Shown: piece by piece, positions 33,101-48,100 of the stretch | Layout of the letters: each line of letters starts with the position of its first letter | How positions within the stretch are numbered: the first letter of the stretch is position 1 | Assembly (NCBI RefSeq): GCF_033807575.1 | Contig: NC_084711.1 | Location: 11,160,001-11,224,000 of the forward strand | Direction of reading: 5' to 3' | Length of the DNA: 64,000 nucleotides | Source: Cydia pomonella | Taxonomy: Eukaryota; Arthropoda; Insecta; Lepidoptera; Tortricidae | Made by a program: the position numbers and the translations under genes | Notes under the pieces: generated by a model | Told to the model about the DNA's origin: nothing | The model's database searches: none | What the model saw: only the letters and a program-made list of their open reading frames with translations

Positions 33101-36100
33101 ACGAGTTTGTTACAATGCCACCGAGAAAACGGTTTACTAAGTGTGAAATATGTGGCAAGCGAGCCACTCGAGAAAATCACGAAAAAAGGGATTTTATGGC
33201 GAAATTTCCCTTGGATAAAGACCGGTACGTATTGCTTTAGATACTGTTGACCTTATTTCGGTGCAGCAGGCTTTAAACACATCGAAAATTTGATATTTTA
33301 TATTATTTTTAGTTGTGAACTAGGGATGTACTAAAACTATCGATAATTGTATGTTTATTTGTATATCAGTGTAAGTAATTAAATAAAATATGTGAAATTT
33401 CCTGAGAACTTGCATGCAATATGACACAAAATTAATTCGTCAAAGATTTTCAGTGTAAAATTATCTATCATCTATGCATTAATGGTCATTATTTAACATA
33501 TTTGATTTGATTTATAGATGCATATTAGCGCTAAATAATCAGTTGATCATCTCATTAGCAAACACTTGGAATATAAACTGTACATAACCAAGGCTGTATG
33601 TTTTCAGATGCAGGCAGTGGGTTAAATTTGTTGGGAACGAAGACCTGATACATCTTCCCATAGAAAAGTTACATTTATTGAAACATGTATCTGCAGATCA
33701 TTTTCAAAATAGTGCTTTTAATAAAAAAAAATTAAGAAAAAAAATAGTAAAGGATTTTATAATTACAATCTGAGTGTAACGAGGTATTCTAAAATAGAAT
33801 CCTAGCGTAGTGAGGGATTCAAGTGTTAACGCCTATGGGTGGTATTCCACCTATGCAATTTCTTTGTCCAATGTGTATTGCGTCTCACATTTTGATTAAT
33901 GACAGAGTGAGACGCAATGATATTGGACCAAGAAATTGTATAGGTATAGGAATACCACCCTAAGGTGGAAATATTTTTGCTACCACGTGATAAATTTACA
34001 TACTGCTTTTCACATCACCTATGAGGAAATTATTATGGTACAAATAAATAAATAAATTTAATTAATGGTAATTAAATTAAATAATTCAACCTAAGAAGTA
34101 TGCAAAAAGAGGAAAAAGTGATCCCTCCTAGTAGGGAAAAAAAGTGCTACTTTGATCCTTCCTAGTGGTGAAGAACAACAAGGTGTTCAAAAAAAAATCG
34201 AGTCCACATTAAGCTCGACCACGTATTAGTCCACTCATAGAACTATCCACTATATAAAATACAACTTAAATGTGGACTCGATCCTAACTTGATTTCGAGT
34301 ACAAAATTTGTAGACAAGAGTCTATATTTCAACCCTCCCCATTTTATCGATATCGATAAGAAACGCAAGCGTGTAGCATACTACACTATTTAAATTGCTT
34401 ATGTTGGTACTATGGTTCTTTGACAGTTCTTTGTCGTACATTTTGGTAATGATTTGCGAAACAAAGGGATTCCACTCGCTAGTATGGAAGTCCCGTCTCT
34501 TAAAACGTAGTGATTATATGCTCTTTGTATAGTATAGTCAAGTTAAGGAAAAGTATGGAAGTAAGTCGTGTAGTCGTGCTTTTTTTGGATTCGTTAGATG
34601 GCGCAACTAGATTATTTCCCCCGAGTTGCACCGTTTCTATTATGTACGGACGACCGTTAAATTTTAGGTATAAACTATAAAGTGCCGTAATTTTGGAGTA
34701 AGTTAAAAGTAGAGATGTGCCGACTACGGTTTTGGCCGACTAGCCGACTAGCCGACTAGTCGGCAGTCAGGTGGCCGACTAGTCGGCCGACTAGTCGGCG
34801 TAGCCGACTATGGTCTTCGCCTAAGTTCGGGCGTAATCGGGAACGTTCGGGTCGCCTGATTCGCTGCCGCACGTGGTTGCGTTTTCATGTTTTGACTAGT
34901 TTTGTTTACCTTTCCGATTCACTTGTTGCTCCGGTGTGTTATTATTAGAAAAACATACATAACGAATCGTAATTGTTGTTTAAAAGTTTAAATAAACAAG
35001 TAGTGATCTTTATAAACATTATGTCTAAAAGAAAATCACGCGTGTGGACATTTTTTGACGATGTTGAAGATGATTCAAGTAAAGTGAAGTGTAATCAATG
35101 CCAAGTACTTATTTCGCGAGGTGGACTGGGTAAATCGGCAAACACTTCGAGTATGGTGGTTTTTTATTTTATTTCCTTATTTTTTTGGAAGATCTAGGCA
35201 GCCGACTATTCGGCTCATTTTGCCGACTAGTCGCCGACTAGTCGCCGACTATAAATGTGGCCGGATAGTCGGCTTTCCCGACTAGTCGGCGACTAGTCGG
35301 CACATCTCTAGTTAAAAGCTATTGGGTTCAAGCTAAGTAGTGTATAGAGAACACCTTGGTGCATAGTATATCTTAATTAAAAAGATGTGCAATGTATAAT
35401 ACACTCAAAAAAAATTTTTTTTCGATTGCGGCTCGAGGATAAGTCAGTCGGTTGGTGCAATCTCAAGTTAAGCTTTTTAAAGCATTATAAACATTCAGTT
35501 AACTTTGCACGCCTGGGCAAATTATGGAACATGTATTTTTAATTATTTTGTACATTGTGCTTCGGGGGAAATTAAGAGAGACGTGAAAATTTTAAAAACG
35601 GTACTTATCTAAAGACACTACATTTGCACTAAATAAAAAATAGATTTTTTTTACCGGAAGTTTGTCAAAAAGTAAATAGAATTAACCGCAACGAACTGCA
35701 AGCGAAGGTGGTTGGCCGCACGCGGCGCGGGGCGCGCGGGGCGGGGAGATAGCGCAGCGCGCAGCTAGGGTTTGCAATATCCGACAATTTTTCGGATCCG
35801 GATACATAGAAATAGGATATCAAGAACGACTGTCAAACTTCAAAAGTGCGACCAAAAATGAAATGCAAGTTTGTGCGTAAATTGTCTATGTGAGATCAAA
35901 AATAGTGATGTCATGTTACAACATATTAATAATCTATCGGTGTTTGACCGCTTTATCGACTACTTATTCAAATGTGTTTGATTGTATAAAAAATGTTATA
36001 CGAGTAGGTATGAAGTCGCTTCCCTTAGGTCATATAGGGCCCAAAAGGTGCCTTTGATGAAACCAGCACCATATTTTAGTATGTTGTTAAGCATGTTATT

Positions 36101-39100
36101 TTGACAAAAAAACCATCGGGAGACAGTTTCTAACGTGGTTAAGTCACATGAAAGCTTGTGTGGGGTGTCATAAAAAGCAAAATTAAATGCGCTACAATAT
36201 CGTTCATACATTTGACCTTGTAAATACCATAGTTTACGAGAAATTTTAAGTTTTATTTAAATTTTCTCGAAAAAAAATCCGTTTTTTGTTTTCATCAACT
36301 TTACTAGTAACTTTACAGGAAAACATTGTATCAAGATATGAATGCTACATTAGTAAGCTATAAAATTCCATTAAAATTTTAGAAAATCGGTTTATAAACA
36401 AGCAAATTACACTATTTCTGTTTCATACCGGATGACACCACCAAGAGTCGGATGGCTGTTTCAATACAATTTGCAAGGCAAATGATGTTTAAGTAAAGGT
36501 AACTTGCTGAACGATATCTATAGTAAAGTAATATTTTCGATAAAAGTATTATTATCAAAATTAAGAATACTGAGATCGTTTTATGTCCTTGCAGCTGAGA
36601 CTAGCATCAGGAAGGGTTTTCTACAAAGAGGTGTACGCTGGTCCATCATTTTTCTTTCGCCAAGCCTAGTTGCAAGAATCTAGCATTTGTGGGTCGCTAT
36701 TCAGGTAAATTGGTCCCAATGTGGGTCTGTTAAGCCCTTTTTATATGCTGTAGGAGAGCATCCTGTTGAAGGAATATACTCGATCGCTCTGTTTTTAGGG
36801 TTCCGTAGCCAAATGGCAAAAAACGGAACCCTTATAGATTCGTCATGTCCGTCTGTCTGTCCGATTATTTCCTAAACAAGATCCTCCTCGCAGTATTTAC
36901 ATTACTTGTTTGTGTCACTACTGGGAAGTTATTATGTAGGGTTTGCAATTAGAATATTGTGATATTCTAATTATTCGAATATCCACCAAAATAAATATCC
37001 GAATAAACGGATTTAGATAACACAGAAATAACGTTTTTAACTATGTTTTAATACAATGATATTACCCCAACCAATTTTAAATGATTACTTGATTACTATA
37101 ATAGCTAACATAATGTTATCTCTAAAACCGTACTTAATAAGGAAGGTTTATATCTGGATTAGCTGGTGCATAGTTGGAAATACATCCAATGCCTCACCTC
37201 GTGTTCATTCGTCATGAAAATACTAACTATGAAAGCAATACTTACTTACTTCACTGGATCAGTGACCCAAAAAGAATCTTGGCCTTTGACACAAGAACAA
37301 CGTCACTCTGCTCTATTCTGCACCACTCCACGCTAGTTGGATACTCCGAGGGCGTTTTAGGGCTACATCGCTCCTATCTTCTCACAGCCCGATTCTCTCC
37401 CGTCCACTCCAAGTGACCAAGCCTGCGAAATCGTGCGGCTATAATCTCGCTAATTATATTGGGTGCCGCAACTAGCTACTCTAGCTCCCTATTTTTCCTA
37501 CACTTTCATCTTCTCTATCTTCATCTCTGATAGGTCCCAGAATATTCCGCCAGAATTTTGTCTTCTTAACTAAGAACTTGTTCTTTTTTTTCTGATTCAG
37601 AGTCCAAGTGTAATACTTACAGATGCCATTCATCAAAATCTAATTATTGTCTTATAGACTTGAATCATGGACAGTCTACTGATCAGCTTGGATACTAGAA
37701 CTCGGTGAAGCGCTGCTGAGCATCTTAGGGCATTTTGGATTCGAACATCTATCTCCTCTTCCCGATTACTTTAGGTAGGTCTTTTCTTTTCGATCTGCGG
37801 TGGCAGCATGGTTCTATTTTTATCACTTGTCACTATGCCCTTCATGACAAATGATAAAGAGCCGACCATCTTAGCCCTATTCATTTGGAGATATTCAAGT
37901 GGTTGATTATCAGACCAATTTTCTCTCCTTCCTACTCTACTATCCTAGCCTTGGCCTCCAGGTCGCTTTTGTTTTGAGCCTATAGCCCCAAGTCATCAGG
38001 ATATCCAATGATCTAATGTTTGCATTAAGCAACATTCGCATTCATTGTATAAAGTTACTGCGTGACATGATGTACCTATCAAAATTGATGTGCTGTTAGT
38101 ATTTGAATTGATTAAATATATGAAAATACTATATTTAAATGACAAAATGGTATGAAATTATTCATAAATTTCATTAAAAAATTGTTTCGGTTATAGGTCA
38201 ATAACCATATTTAATGGATCCGTAATATCCGGATCTTATGACCCGCTAGATCCGGATCTTATAGTTGACGGATATCTGGATATTTCGGATATCCGGATCT
38301 CAAACCCTACGCGCAGCGATTGTTCCGAGACAGTTTGTTTGACACTTTTGACGGGCAACGAGCACAAATCTTTCTTCTGGCATTAAAACGGAACTATTGT
38401 TTTAAACAATCATTGAGTGAACTAAGTAGTCTAACGTTTTCGTAAGTATATGGAAAAACGCGATTTTTCGAATTTTACAAACATTGAGCGTACCTGTATT
38501 TAATTTGTTGACTGTCTGTCTGCATACTCAGAAACCCTACTATTTTTGCAGTACATGCCACTACTCGTGCCTCAAGAGCCGTGCTTCGTCGGTGCATCTA
38601 CGCGCGTTCCTTCTCTTGCCACTAATCACGCGCTTGTCGCTTCTGTGTATTTATTGCTCTACGTTTTTGGTACTTGATTACAAAACTGCATGTTCCGTAT
38701 AAAAATGCCTATTTTTTATGGGGTGCGAATGTAAACAAAATCAAATGAATATGATTGCATCAATTTCCAATAGTATTAAAATTTCCCCCGAAGTACAACG
38801 ACAGTAAAACATGAAAACTACTTTCCGGGTGTCGCACCCTGGTGCGAATTTGACATTGGATTTAGATATTTTTTCTAATTATTTACTCAATTTGCACCGA
38901 GTACATTACTTTCCCCAGACCCGCAATGGCCAAAATAGATTTTTTTGTATGTTGTTTTTTTTTTTTACCTGTTCCGTAGCTTAAATTAACATAAATAACA
39001 CGTGCGAATTTAGATATAAGTGTTGTAAAACGTACGCCAAATTGCACCGAGTACACCTTTTTTCTCTTCTTAGTTATAACCATTACATTATTTTCAGCCG

Positions 39101-42100
39101 ATTTCACCCCTTTCCGGGGGGGTGAATTTAATAACGATTGTATAAAGTTCGATTTTTAGCCCATACAAAACAATCCGTAGTGATTTTATTAGTCCTTAGA
39201 ATTAGTTCCTGACTTTTGTGAAATTTGACTTAATTTGACCGTACTAGTATATTATATTAACCACTGCTATGCCCCTAGGTTTGACTTTTTTCGATTTTTT
39301 GATTATTGTGAAAGTTAGGGGCGAAAAACATATTTCATACAAAATTTTAACTGCTCCTAACTCTTATAATAAATAAAAATTCGAAAAAATCAAACGTAGA
39401 GCCATGGCTGTGGTTACAACCAATTGTGTCAAAAAATGAGGACTATGTTTGTTTGAAAAGGCGATCTCCCGCGGGACCTTCTCTTTCGTCATAATACATA
39501 AACAGTACATTTTTAACCCTTTTCCAGGCCGCACTAATCTACAAGGTTTTACCAAAAAAATCAAATATATTCCAATGAATCCAGCTTTGATGATTAGAAG
39601 ACAACTCACATTTCCTAAAAGTGTAATCTAATTTGAACCTTAAATCGGAATGCTAAAGTTGAAATTCTAATGGCGCGTATGTGGTTGATAAATTGTACTA
39701 TGCCTGGAAAAGGGTTAGTGTCAAGATAACTCTTCCGGTAAAAAAAAACGTAATTTGTTATTGTATGGTTATAGTACCTACGCCTTTACATAGGTACATG
39801 TGTGATGTGTGAATAAGGGGCCGGTACACTATTCATTCCGCTCAATTTATTTTCAATTGAATAAATGGCTATAAATTGAAGGTGATCTTTATGTATTTTA
39901 ATGGTTCTACAGTCTCAATATTTCGCTAGGCTAGTACAATATTTTTGTAATATTATATAACCTAATTATTGTAAAAATCAACTGTAATCAAATATTCAGT
40001 TTAGTACTCGGCAGATTATTGATGTTCGGGATTATAAAATGAGACTAAAACTACTTTGCGATGTTTGCATAATTATGCTATTTAGGTAAAGTCAGTCGGG
40101 ACAAGTGCGCTCATTAGCAGAGGCGTATTTTAAAGATTTGGCGCCACGGGCCATTAAGTGATGATAATAATTATAGTGTATGTAAGGAAAAAACCTGTAA
40201 TGTTGTTTTGCCGCCTCTTGCAGCCTGCCGTAGCGGGCCATAGCCTTCTTAGCCCTAGGGTAAATACGCCCCTGCTCATGGGCCTATAGGATGCCCATGA
40301 GCGCACTTGTCCCTGCGATACTAACTCTGCTATGACGCTGACAAGCACATTCCATGTATGACGATTGACGTACCAACAGCAATCTGCAAAATTGCATGGA
40401 CACATTATGCATGGAATTAATTAATAAAGTGGCCATGTACTTTTGCTGATGGGTGTACCTCTCAAGACCGCAACTTTCCCGGTTAAGATAACGAAAGTAG
40501 CCCCAAGTGTGCACTTATCCCGACTCACCTTAATCATTCATATTTTATCAAATTTTGATCGTAACCATTGGTCTACGTCTATCAATGGTTAAATTGGGTT
40601 GAGGTGAGATAGTTTTAAATAAACGACTGATAATAACTGATCGTATTCATCAGATTTCCTGCCCGTGACACTAGGCAACAATATCACAATCTATGTCGAG
40701 TTAGAGGACAAAGCCACCTTGACGATAACAATGCCTGTTGTTATATGATGATAAACATGATATTGATTGCTATTTATCACCTTCTGGACAAGTTTTCACT
40801 ATATTCTCTTTTCTATTATTACGTTACGTTATAAAACCAAATATAGTTCGACATGTTTCAATTTAGTAATTTCGAAATTTGAGGGTGAAAGCTATCGCGA
40901 TCTCTTAGCTGAACCTAAACGAAGATAGGAACTTTTCGTGCCTCTATATAAAGTTATCAACAATGGAAACTATAGGTCTAGATTAAGAGAAGAATATGTA
41001 ACAATATTTTTTGTATGACCGTTTATTTCATATTTAAATAAATAAATCTCTGATCGACAAAGACTCTAAATGCGTTCAGTTTTGAGTACTGACTAGGCGC
41101 GCAAGGAGACGGAAGAAGAAACTACTGTCTTAAGTTTCAGCATTAAAGTCAAATCCGTACTTGGCGGGAAGAAGTTGATGACTCATGAGATAAAATTGAA
41201 GAAATTTGAACTTTATGTAATTCTATTCTAAGTTCAAGTTTCTTCAATTTTATGTCTTGAGTTATCAACTTCTTCCCGCCAAGTACCGAAATATAGTATT
41301 GCACGTAGAAACACTTCTAGGGTTTCTTCTGTATACTTTACTAACCCTGCGGTAGGTACCACGATAAAAAAATTGCGATCCATAAATTTGGGCTGATCAA
41401 AACAGTACGACCTAAACCCTACAGTTCGAGTCGTAAAAGTCGTAGAGTATGGCTAAGAGTTAAAACACATTCAAAAATTCAAGATACCGTTGTAGTGTTG
41501 CTTTCTTTTGTTTTTGTCCACAATTAAAATTAATTCATTATCTTTGTTCCAGCAAGCTCAGTCTGTTCAACTGTTTGGCGACTACGACAAATGCTTCGGC
41601 AATTACTTCGTGGACGTGGACGGGAACGAGTTTCTGGACGCTTTTACCCAAATATCGTCGGTTCCGATAGGATACAACCACCCTGCGTTGCTGGGAGCTT
41701 TTGAAGATAAACACGCCCTTGTAAGTATTTCGAATGTTAATCTCGCTTAATAACCGACAAAATGTTTAATAAAAAGCCTAAATCTGAAACCTTTTTTAAC
41801 ATTATAAACTGTAAATGTAATAAATTGGTTGCTGCAATGACTTATAAATCGCATATTTAAAAGTTATTGATAAACATATATGTATCTAATTGTTTCAAGG
41901 CTTTCAGTTAATTCAAGGCCTTTTATGATGCTTTTTTAACACGGTGTATAATAGTTGCATGACATGGTAATAAGATTAACATATAATTATTTATTTGATC
42001 TTTATTGTTCAAAAAGTCATTCTACCAGTTAACCTTGGGCAAAGCAAATATCAATTATAATTATAATATATATAATATGATAAATTATTCACTATGATCT

Positions 42101-45100
42101 TATAGAAAAACAGTTAATGCCACATTAAATTGTATAACTACATTGTGGGCTCGCTCATTTCGAAATCATTTTTATCGGACTCTCGCTCGCACTCGTGTGG
42201 CTATGGCGAGCGCAAGTGATACCTGTAGTAGCAGCGATGTTTTGCAATCGTTTAATTTTTTTGTAAGTAAAATTGGTTTCTCACTTCATTAATGTATTTA
42301 TTGAATATTCATTGTTGATGTAAGTATATTAAAACGACAAATTTTTTGACAATATATATTTATTACATGAAGGCAAAATCGCCCTTCAATAACATTGTCT
42401 TATTTTTCTCTTTTACAGAAATCCCTTATCAACCGGCCAGCGCTCGGAGTGTTCCCATCCGCGGACTGGCCATCGAAACTCACGAGCGTGTTGCTCCCCG
42501 TGGCCCCGCGCGGCCTGGACCACGTGTCCACCATGATGTGCGGCTCGTGCTCCAACGAGAACGCCTACAAGGCCGTGTTCTTCTGGTACCGCACCAAGCA
42601 GCGCGGGGGCAAGGTGGACTTCGCGCCGGAGGACACACACTCCTGCATGGTGAACCAACCGCCGGGATCGCCGGACCTGGCTATAATGTCTTTTGAGGTA
42701 GGATTCCTTGTTCCACTTATTTTTATGTTTCATGTACTTAATTATAAGCCTCCCTTCGCATACCATAGTGACAAATGACAAGTGACAAATGAATTTATTT
42801 TTTTCATAAACATCAAATTACATAGAGTTCCTTAAATTATAAACTCTGCTTCCTAAATAGGTATAACCTGTACTTTAGGGTAAAAAGCGCTCCTCCCCAA
42901 AAATTTAGTTGCAGGAGATGTTTTATTTATATAATTAGCAGTGGCGGATCGTTCAAAGAACTCGATTCCCACCGGCTTGTCTAATTTCAGACCGTTGAGT
43001 GCTTTCGCGATCGGATCATGGAGAAAAGAAAAGTAAAATTAGCTCCGGGTTCCCTACGAATATTTGTGACGCGCCGCCACTGATAATTAGTACAAATTTA
43101 ATAGACATTAATATTAATAGACCTTATGGCATTGACCGAGCGTTATCGAAGGTCCGTTTCACCTTGTGAAAAATGCTTTCGCATGTTCGGATGTTCTCCT
43201 CTACAGGTCACAATCCTCAACCAACTCTCGTGAATTTTGTGAGCAGGTCCGATTCCGATTCTTTTTTTAGATATTGTTCAAAATGGCGGAGCCATACATT
43301 TATTCAGTTTTTTAAGTTATACATATTTACTAGCGAGGTCCACAGCTCATATAGCCACTAGTTGTTATAAAGTTAAATTTAGTACGTAACTATTACCGTA
43401 AAATATTGTAGAAGGATAGGCGGACTGTAGGAGGATTCTCTGCAGGAGGATATTGACTATGTGGTGCGATGGAGCGTTGAAAATAAACTCCTCTTCAATG
43501 TTACCAAATGCTGTGTATGCTCATTCAGTCGAGCGGCAGCACCTCTACTTGCGCAGTATACCCTCGGACTTAACAAGATTGACAGGGTCTACTCTGTGAT
43601 GGATCATGGGGTGGTCTTTGACTCACGATACACGAACGCTAGCCGATAGCTGTTTCAGAAGACTAGGCTTCGTGATACGCAACGGTAAGGACTTCCGAGA
43701 TGTTGAGCCCATAAAGCTTGTCTTTAACGCTTTGGTGAGAAGCAAGTTGGAGACCTCGTCAATTGTGTGGACCCCGTATGAGTCGACTTACGCCTTACTT
43801 CTTGAGAAGATTCAAAAGGCTTTTCTTAGATTTCTGTATAAGAGAATGTTCGGGTTCTACCCATTTTTATATCCGACTAAATTTTTGCTCGGAGCACTAG
43901 GTTACAACTCTCTTAGAAGTAAGACGTAACTGCAACTTGCTGGTTACCGTTTGTCGCATGCTGCGTGAATCAGACTGCCCAGACCTCCTGATTCGCGTGC
44001 TCAGACTGCACGTGCCGGATATTCCCAGGATTAATCTAAGACCGCGGGTGCGCCCACTGTTGGCGGTGCCAGCGGCGCGCACTGTGTCACGCAGAAATTG
44101 GCTGCTCCATCGAGCATTGACACTACTCAATGCGCTTCTGATGACGTCAGCACTTGATTGTGATTTGTTTGCATAGAGATGGACGACCGTGTACCGTGAG
44201 TGCCTGAAGTATTGTGAGATGATGGATGATAGGCCTTCCACAGTCGGTGTATGATACTACTACTGTTATGTGATGTGTTATTTTCTGTTCTTCCTATGTA
44301 TTTTTTACCTAGTTTTCTATTATGTTATTCTTGGAATGAAATATTTTGTTAGTTTAAGTTAAGTTTCCCGGTGTATTGGTATTTTTATTCTGTAATGCCG
44401 TGGAGCTATAATTGCATTAAGTAAATATATAAATAATTGTAGATATTAAGTAATTTGCGGGATTATAGTCATCTGTGGCGCTAGTCCCACACATTAATTA
44501 ATAAACCTCATTTGTTCGCATCCCGTATTAGACCTGCTATAATTTGAAGTAATTGATAACATTTCGAAATTTCAGCTTGTGTTATGAAACACTATTACGG
44601 TAATTAAAAACCGAATAAAAAACTGTAAATTTCAAGCCGCTGTAATTTTGTTTCTAAGCAAGATGACTACGGCATTCTTACCGCGTTAAGAGTCCTTATT
44701 CCTACAGACGAGCGTATTTTGTAAAATGCTTCCTTTTTCATTCAAGATTACGACGTAACTATTAGTATTTATTCAAAAACTGATAACGTACTTAAATAAT
44801 CGTTTCCTAAACTAGGGGCTCCAACAGTTCAAATTTTCATTTTCTCTTTTAAACCTCTTTTTTAATGAGGTTTTTTGGGAGTCTTTTCCAAATTTTGCAG
44901 TGAGATGTGGCGTTTCGGTTCTCAATTTTGCTATAAACAAGAATCATTTGGTACATGAATGACTACAATTTGATTCAACATATCTCGTACGAGGGGCTGG
45001 AATGATTAACAATCGAAGATTCATTTGAAAAAACTGATAAAATACCTTCCGAGTTTTCTTAATTTTTTTGGCGAAAACAGGGTTTTATTATATTTTATTT

Positions 45101-48100
45101 CCGCAAATTGTACGCATATTTTGCTTTAAAAATAATATTATAGCAAACTGTAACTTTATGTTAACCTATAAAAAAAAAATCGTAACTATGGGACCTACAT
45201 TGCCGTAAATTTATATTTTTTTAAAACACGTATAAATCACGCAGCAGCGACGCCCCGCTCTCAGTCCGCGCGGAGCGCGCTTAGAGGATGGACCTGTGCT
45301 CGATTGTCAGGCATTCGTTGCGATCGTAATCAGCTACCGAGTTCCGAGAAGTGCTATATACTGCGATTAGAAAATCTTAATAAAAGTTCATTTTTTACAG
45401 TATGCCTAACAGACTCGCTTATTGATGGATTTTCAGTGTTACTTTTTTTTTAATACTAAGTCGGTGGCAAACAAGCATACGGCCCGCATATGTACGCCTG
45501 CAACTCCAGAGGAGTTACATGCGCATTGCCGACCCTAACCCCCTCCCGCCCCTCGTTGAGCTCTGGCAACCTTACTCACCAGCAGGAACACAACACTATG
45601 AGTAAGGTCTAGTGTTAATTGGCTGCGATTTTCTGAAAAACGCATTTTCACTTGAAATTACGTTAGGGTTTGCATTATTATTTTTGACCCGGATGAAGTC
45701 CAAGTTCTCATGATGGAGTCAGGAGTTGGTCACCAGAACTCCTAATCTACTAATTATAATCCCATCGTGTTTGGGCTCAAAAGATTTGCCCTGACGAAAA
45801 CCATCGATCTAGATGAGGTCCAGGGTCTCATGATGGAGTCAGGAGTTGGTCACTAGAACTCCTAATCTACTCATTATAATTCCATCGTGTTTGGGCTCAA
45901 CAGAGTTGCCCTGATGAGCACCTTCAATCTAGATGAGGTCCAGGGTCTCATGATGGAGTCAGGAGCTGGTCACCAGAACTCCTAATCTACTCATCATAAC
46001 TCCATCGTGTTTGGGTTCAATAGAGTTGCCCTGACGAGCACCATCAATCTAGATGAGGTCCAGGGTCTCATGATGGAGTCAGGAGCTGGTCACCAGAACT
46101 CCTAATCTACTCATCATAACTCCATCGTGTTTGGGCTCAATAGATTTTCCCTGATGAACACCATCGATCTAGATGAGGCCCAGGGTCTCATGATGGAGTC
46201 AGGAGTTGGTCACCAGAACTCCTAAACTACTCATCATAACCTCATCGTGTTCGGGCTCAATAGATTTGCCCTGACGAGCATCATCAATCTAGATAAAGTC
46301 CAGGGTCTCATGATGGAGTCAGGAGTTGGTCACTAGAACTCCTAATCTACTCATTATAATTCCAACGTGTTTGGGCTCAAAAGATTTGCCCTGATGAGCA
46401 CCATCGATCTAGATGAGGTCCAGGGTCTCATGATGAAGTCAGGAGTTGGTCACCAGAACTCCTAATCTACTCATCATAACTCCATCGTGTTTGGGCTCAA
46501 TAGATTTGCCCTGATGAAGACCATCGATCTAGATGAGGTCCAGGGTCTCATGATGGAGTCAGGAGTTGGTCACCAGAACTCCTAAACTACTCATCATAAC
46601 CTCATCGTGTTTGGGCTCAATAGATTTGCCCTGACGAGCATCATCAATCTAGATAAAGTCCAGGGTCTCATGATGGAGTCAGGAGTTGGTCACTAGAACT
46701 CCTAATCTACTCATTATAATTCCAACGTGTTTGGGCTCAAAAGATTTGCCCTGACGAGCACCATCGATCTAGATGAGGTCCAGGGTCTCATGATGGAGCC
46801 AGGAGTTGGTCTCCAGAACTCCTAATCTACTCATCATAACTCCATCGTGTATGGGCTCAATAGAGTTGCCCTGACGAGCACCATCAATCTAGATCAGGTC
46901 CAGGGTCTCATGATGGACTCAGGAGTTGATCACCAGAACTCCTAGTCTATTCATCATAACTCCATCGTGTTTGGGCTCAAAAGATTTGCCCTGACGAGTA
47001 CCATCGATCTAGATTAAGTCGAGAGTCTCATGATGGACTCAGTAGTTGGTCACCAGAACTCCTAATCTATTCATCATAATGGTAATTTGATGGTGCTTGT
47101 CGGAGTAAATCTATTGAGCCCAAACACGATGGAGTTATGATAAATAGATTACGAGTTCTGGTGACCAACTCCTGACTCCATCATGAGACCCTGGATTCAT
47201 CTAGATCGATGGTACTCGTCAGGGCAAATCTTTTGAGCCCAAACACGATGGAATTATAATGAGTAGATTAGGAGTTCTAGTGACCAACTCCTGACTCCAT
47301 CATGAGACCCTGAACATCATCTAGATTGATGGTGCTCGTGAGGGCAAATCTATTGAGCCCAAACACGATGGAGTTATGATGAGTAGATTAGGAATTATGG
47401 TGACCAACTCCTGACTCCATCATGAGACCCTGGACTTCATCTAGATCGATGGTACTCGTCAGGGCAAATCTTTTGAGCCCAAACACGATGGAATTATAAT
47501 GAGTAGATTAGGAGTTCTAGTGACCAACTCCTGACTCCATCATGAGACCCTGAACATCATCTAGATTGATGGTGCTCGTGAGGGCAAATCTATTGAGCCC
47601 AAACACGATGGAGTTATGATGAGTAGATTAGGAATTATGGTGACCAACTCCTGACTCCATCATGAGACCCTGGACTTCATCTAGATCGATGGTACTCGTC
47701 AGGGCAAATCTTTTGAGCCCAAACACGATGGATTTATAATGAGTAGATTAGGAGTTCTAGTGACCAACTCCTGACTCCATCATGAGACCCTGAACATCAT
47801 CTAGATTGATGGTGCTCGTGAGGGCAAATCTATTGAGCCCAAACACGATGGAGTTATGATGAGTAGATTAGGAATTATGGTGACCAACTCCTGACTCCAT
47901 CATGAGACCCTGGACTTCATCTAGATCGATGGTACTCGTCAGGGCAAATCTTTTGAGCCCAAACACGATGGAATTATAATGAGTAGATTAGGAGTTCTGG
48001 TGACCAACTCCTGACTCCATCATGAGACCCTGGACTTCATTTAGATCGATGGTACTCGTCAGGGCAAATCTATTGAGCTCGAATACGATGGAATTATAAT

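Noticed and set aside
32904..33140. 78-aa open frame overlapping the THAP start
   Set aside because: Different frame from the THAP exon and without protein character; probably 5' leader.
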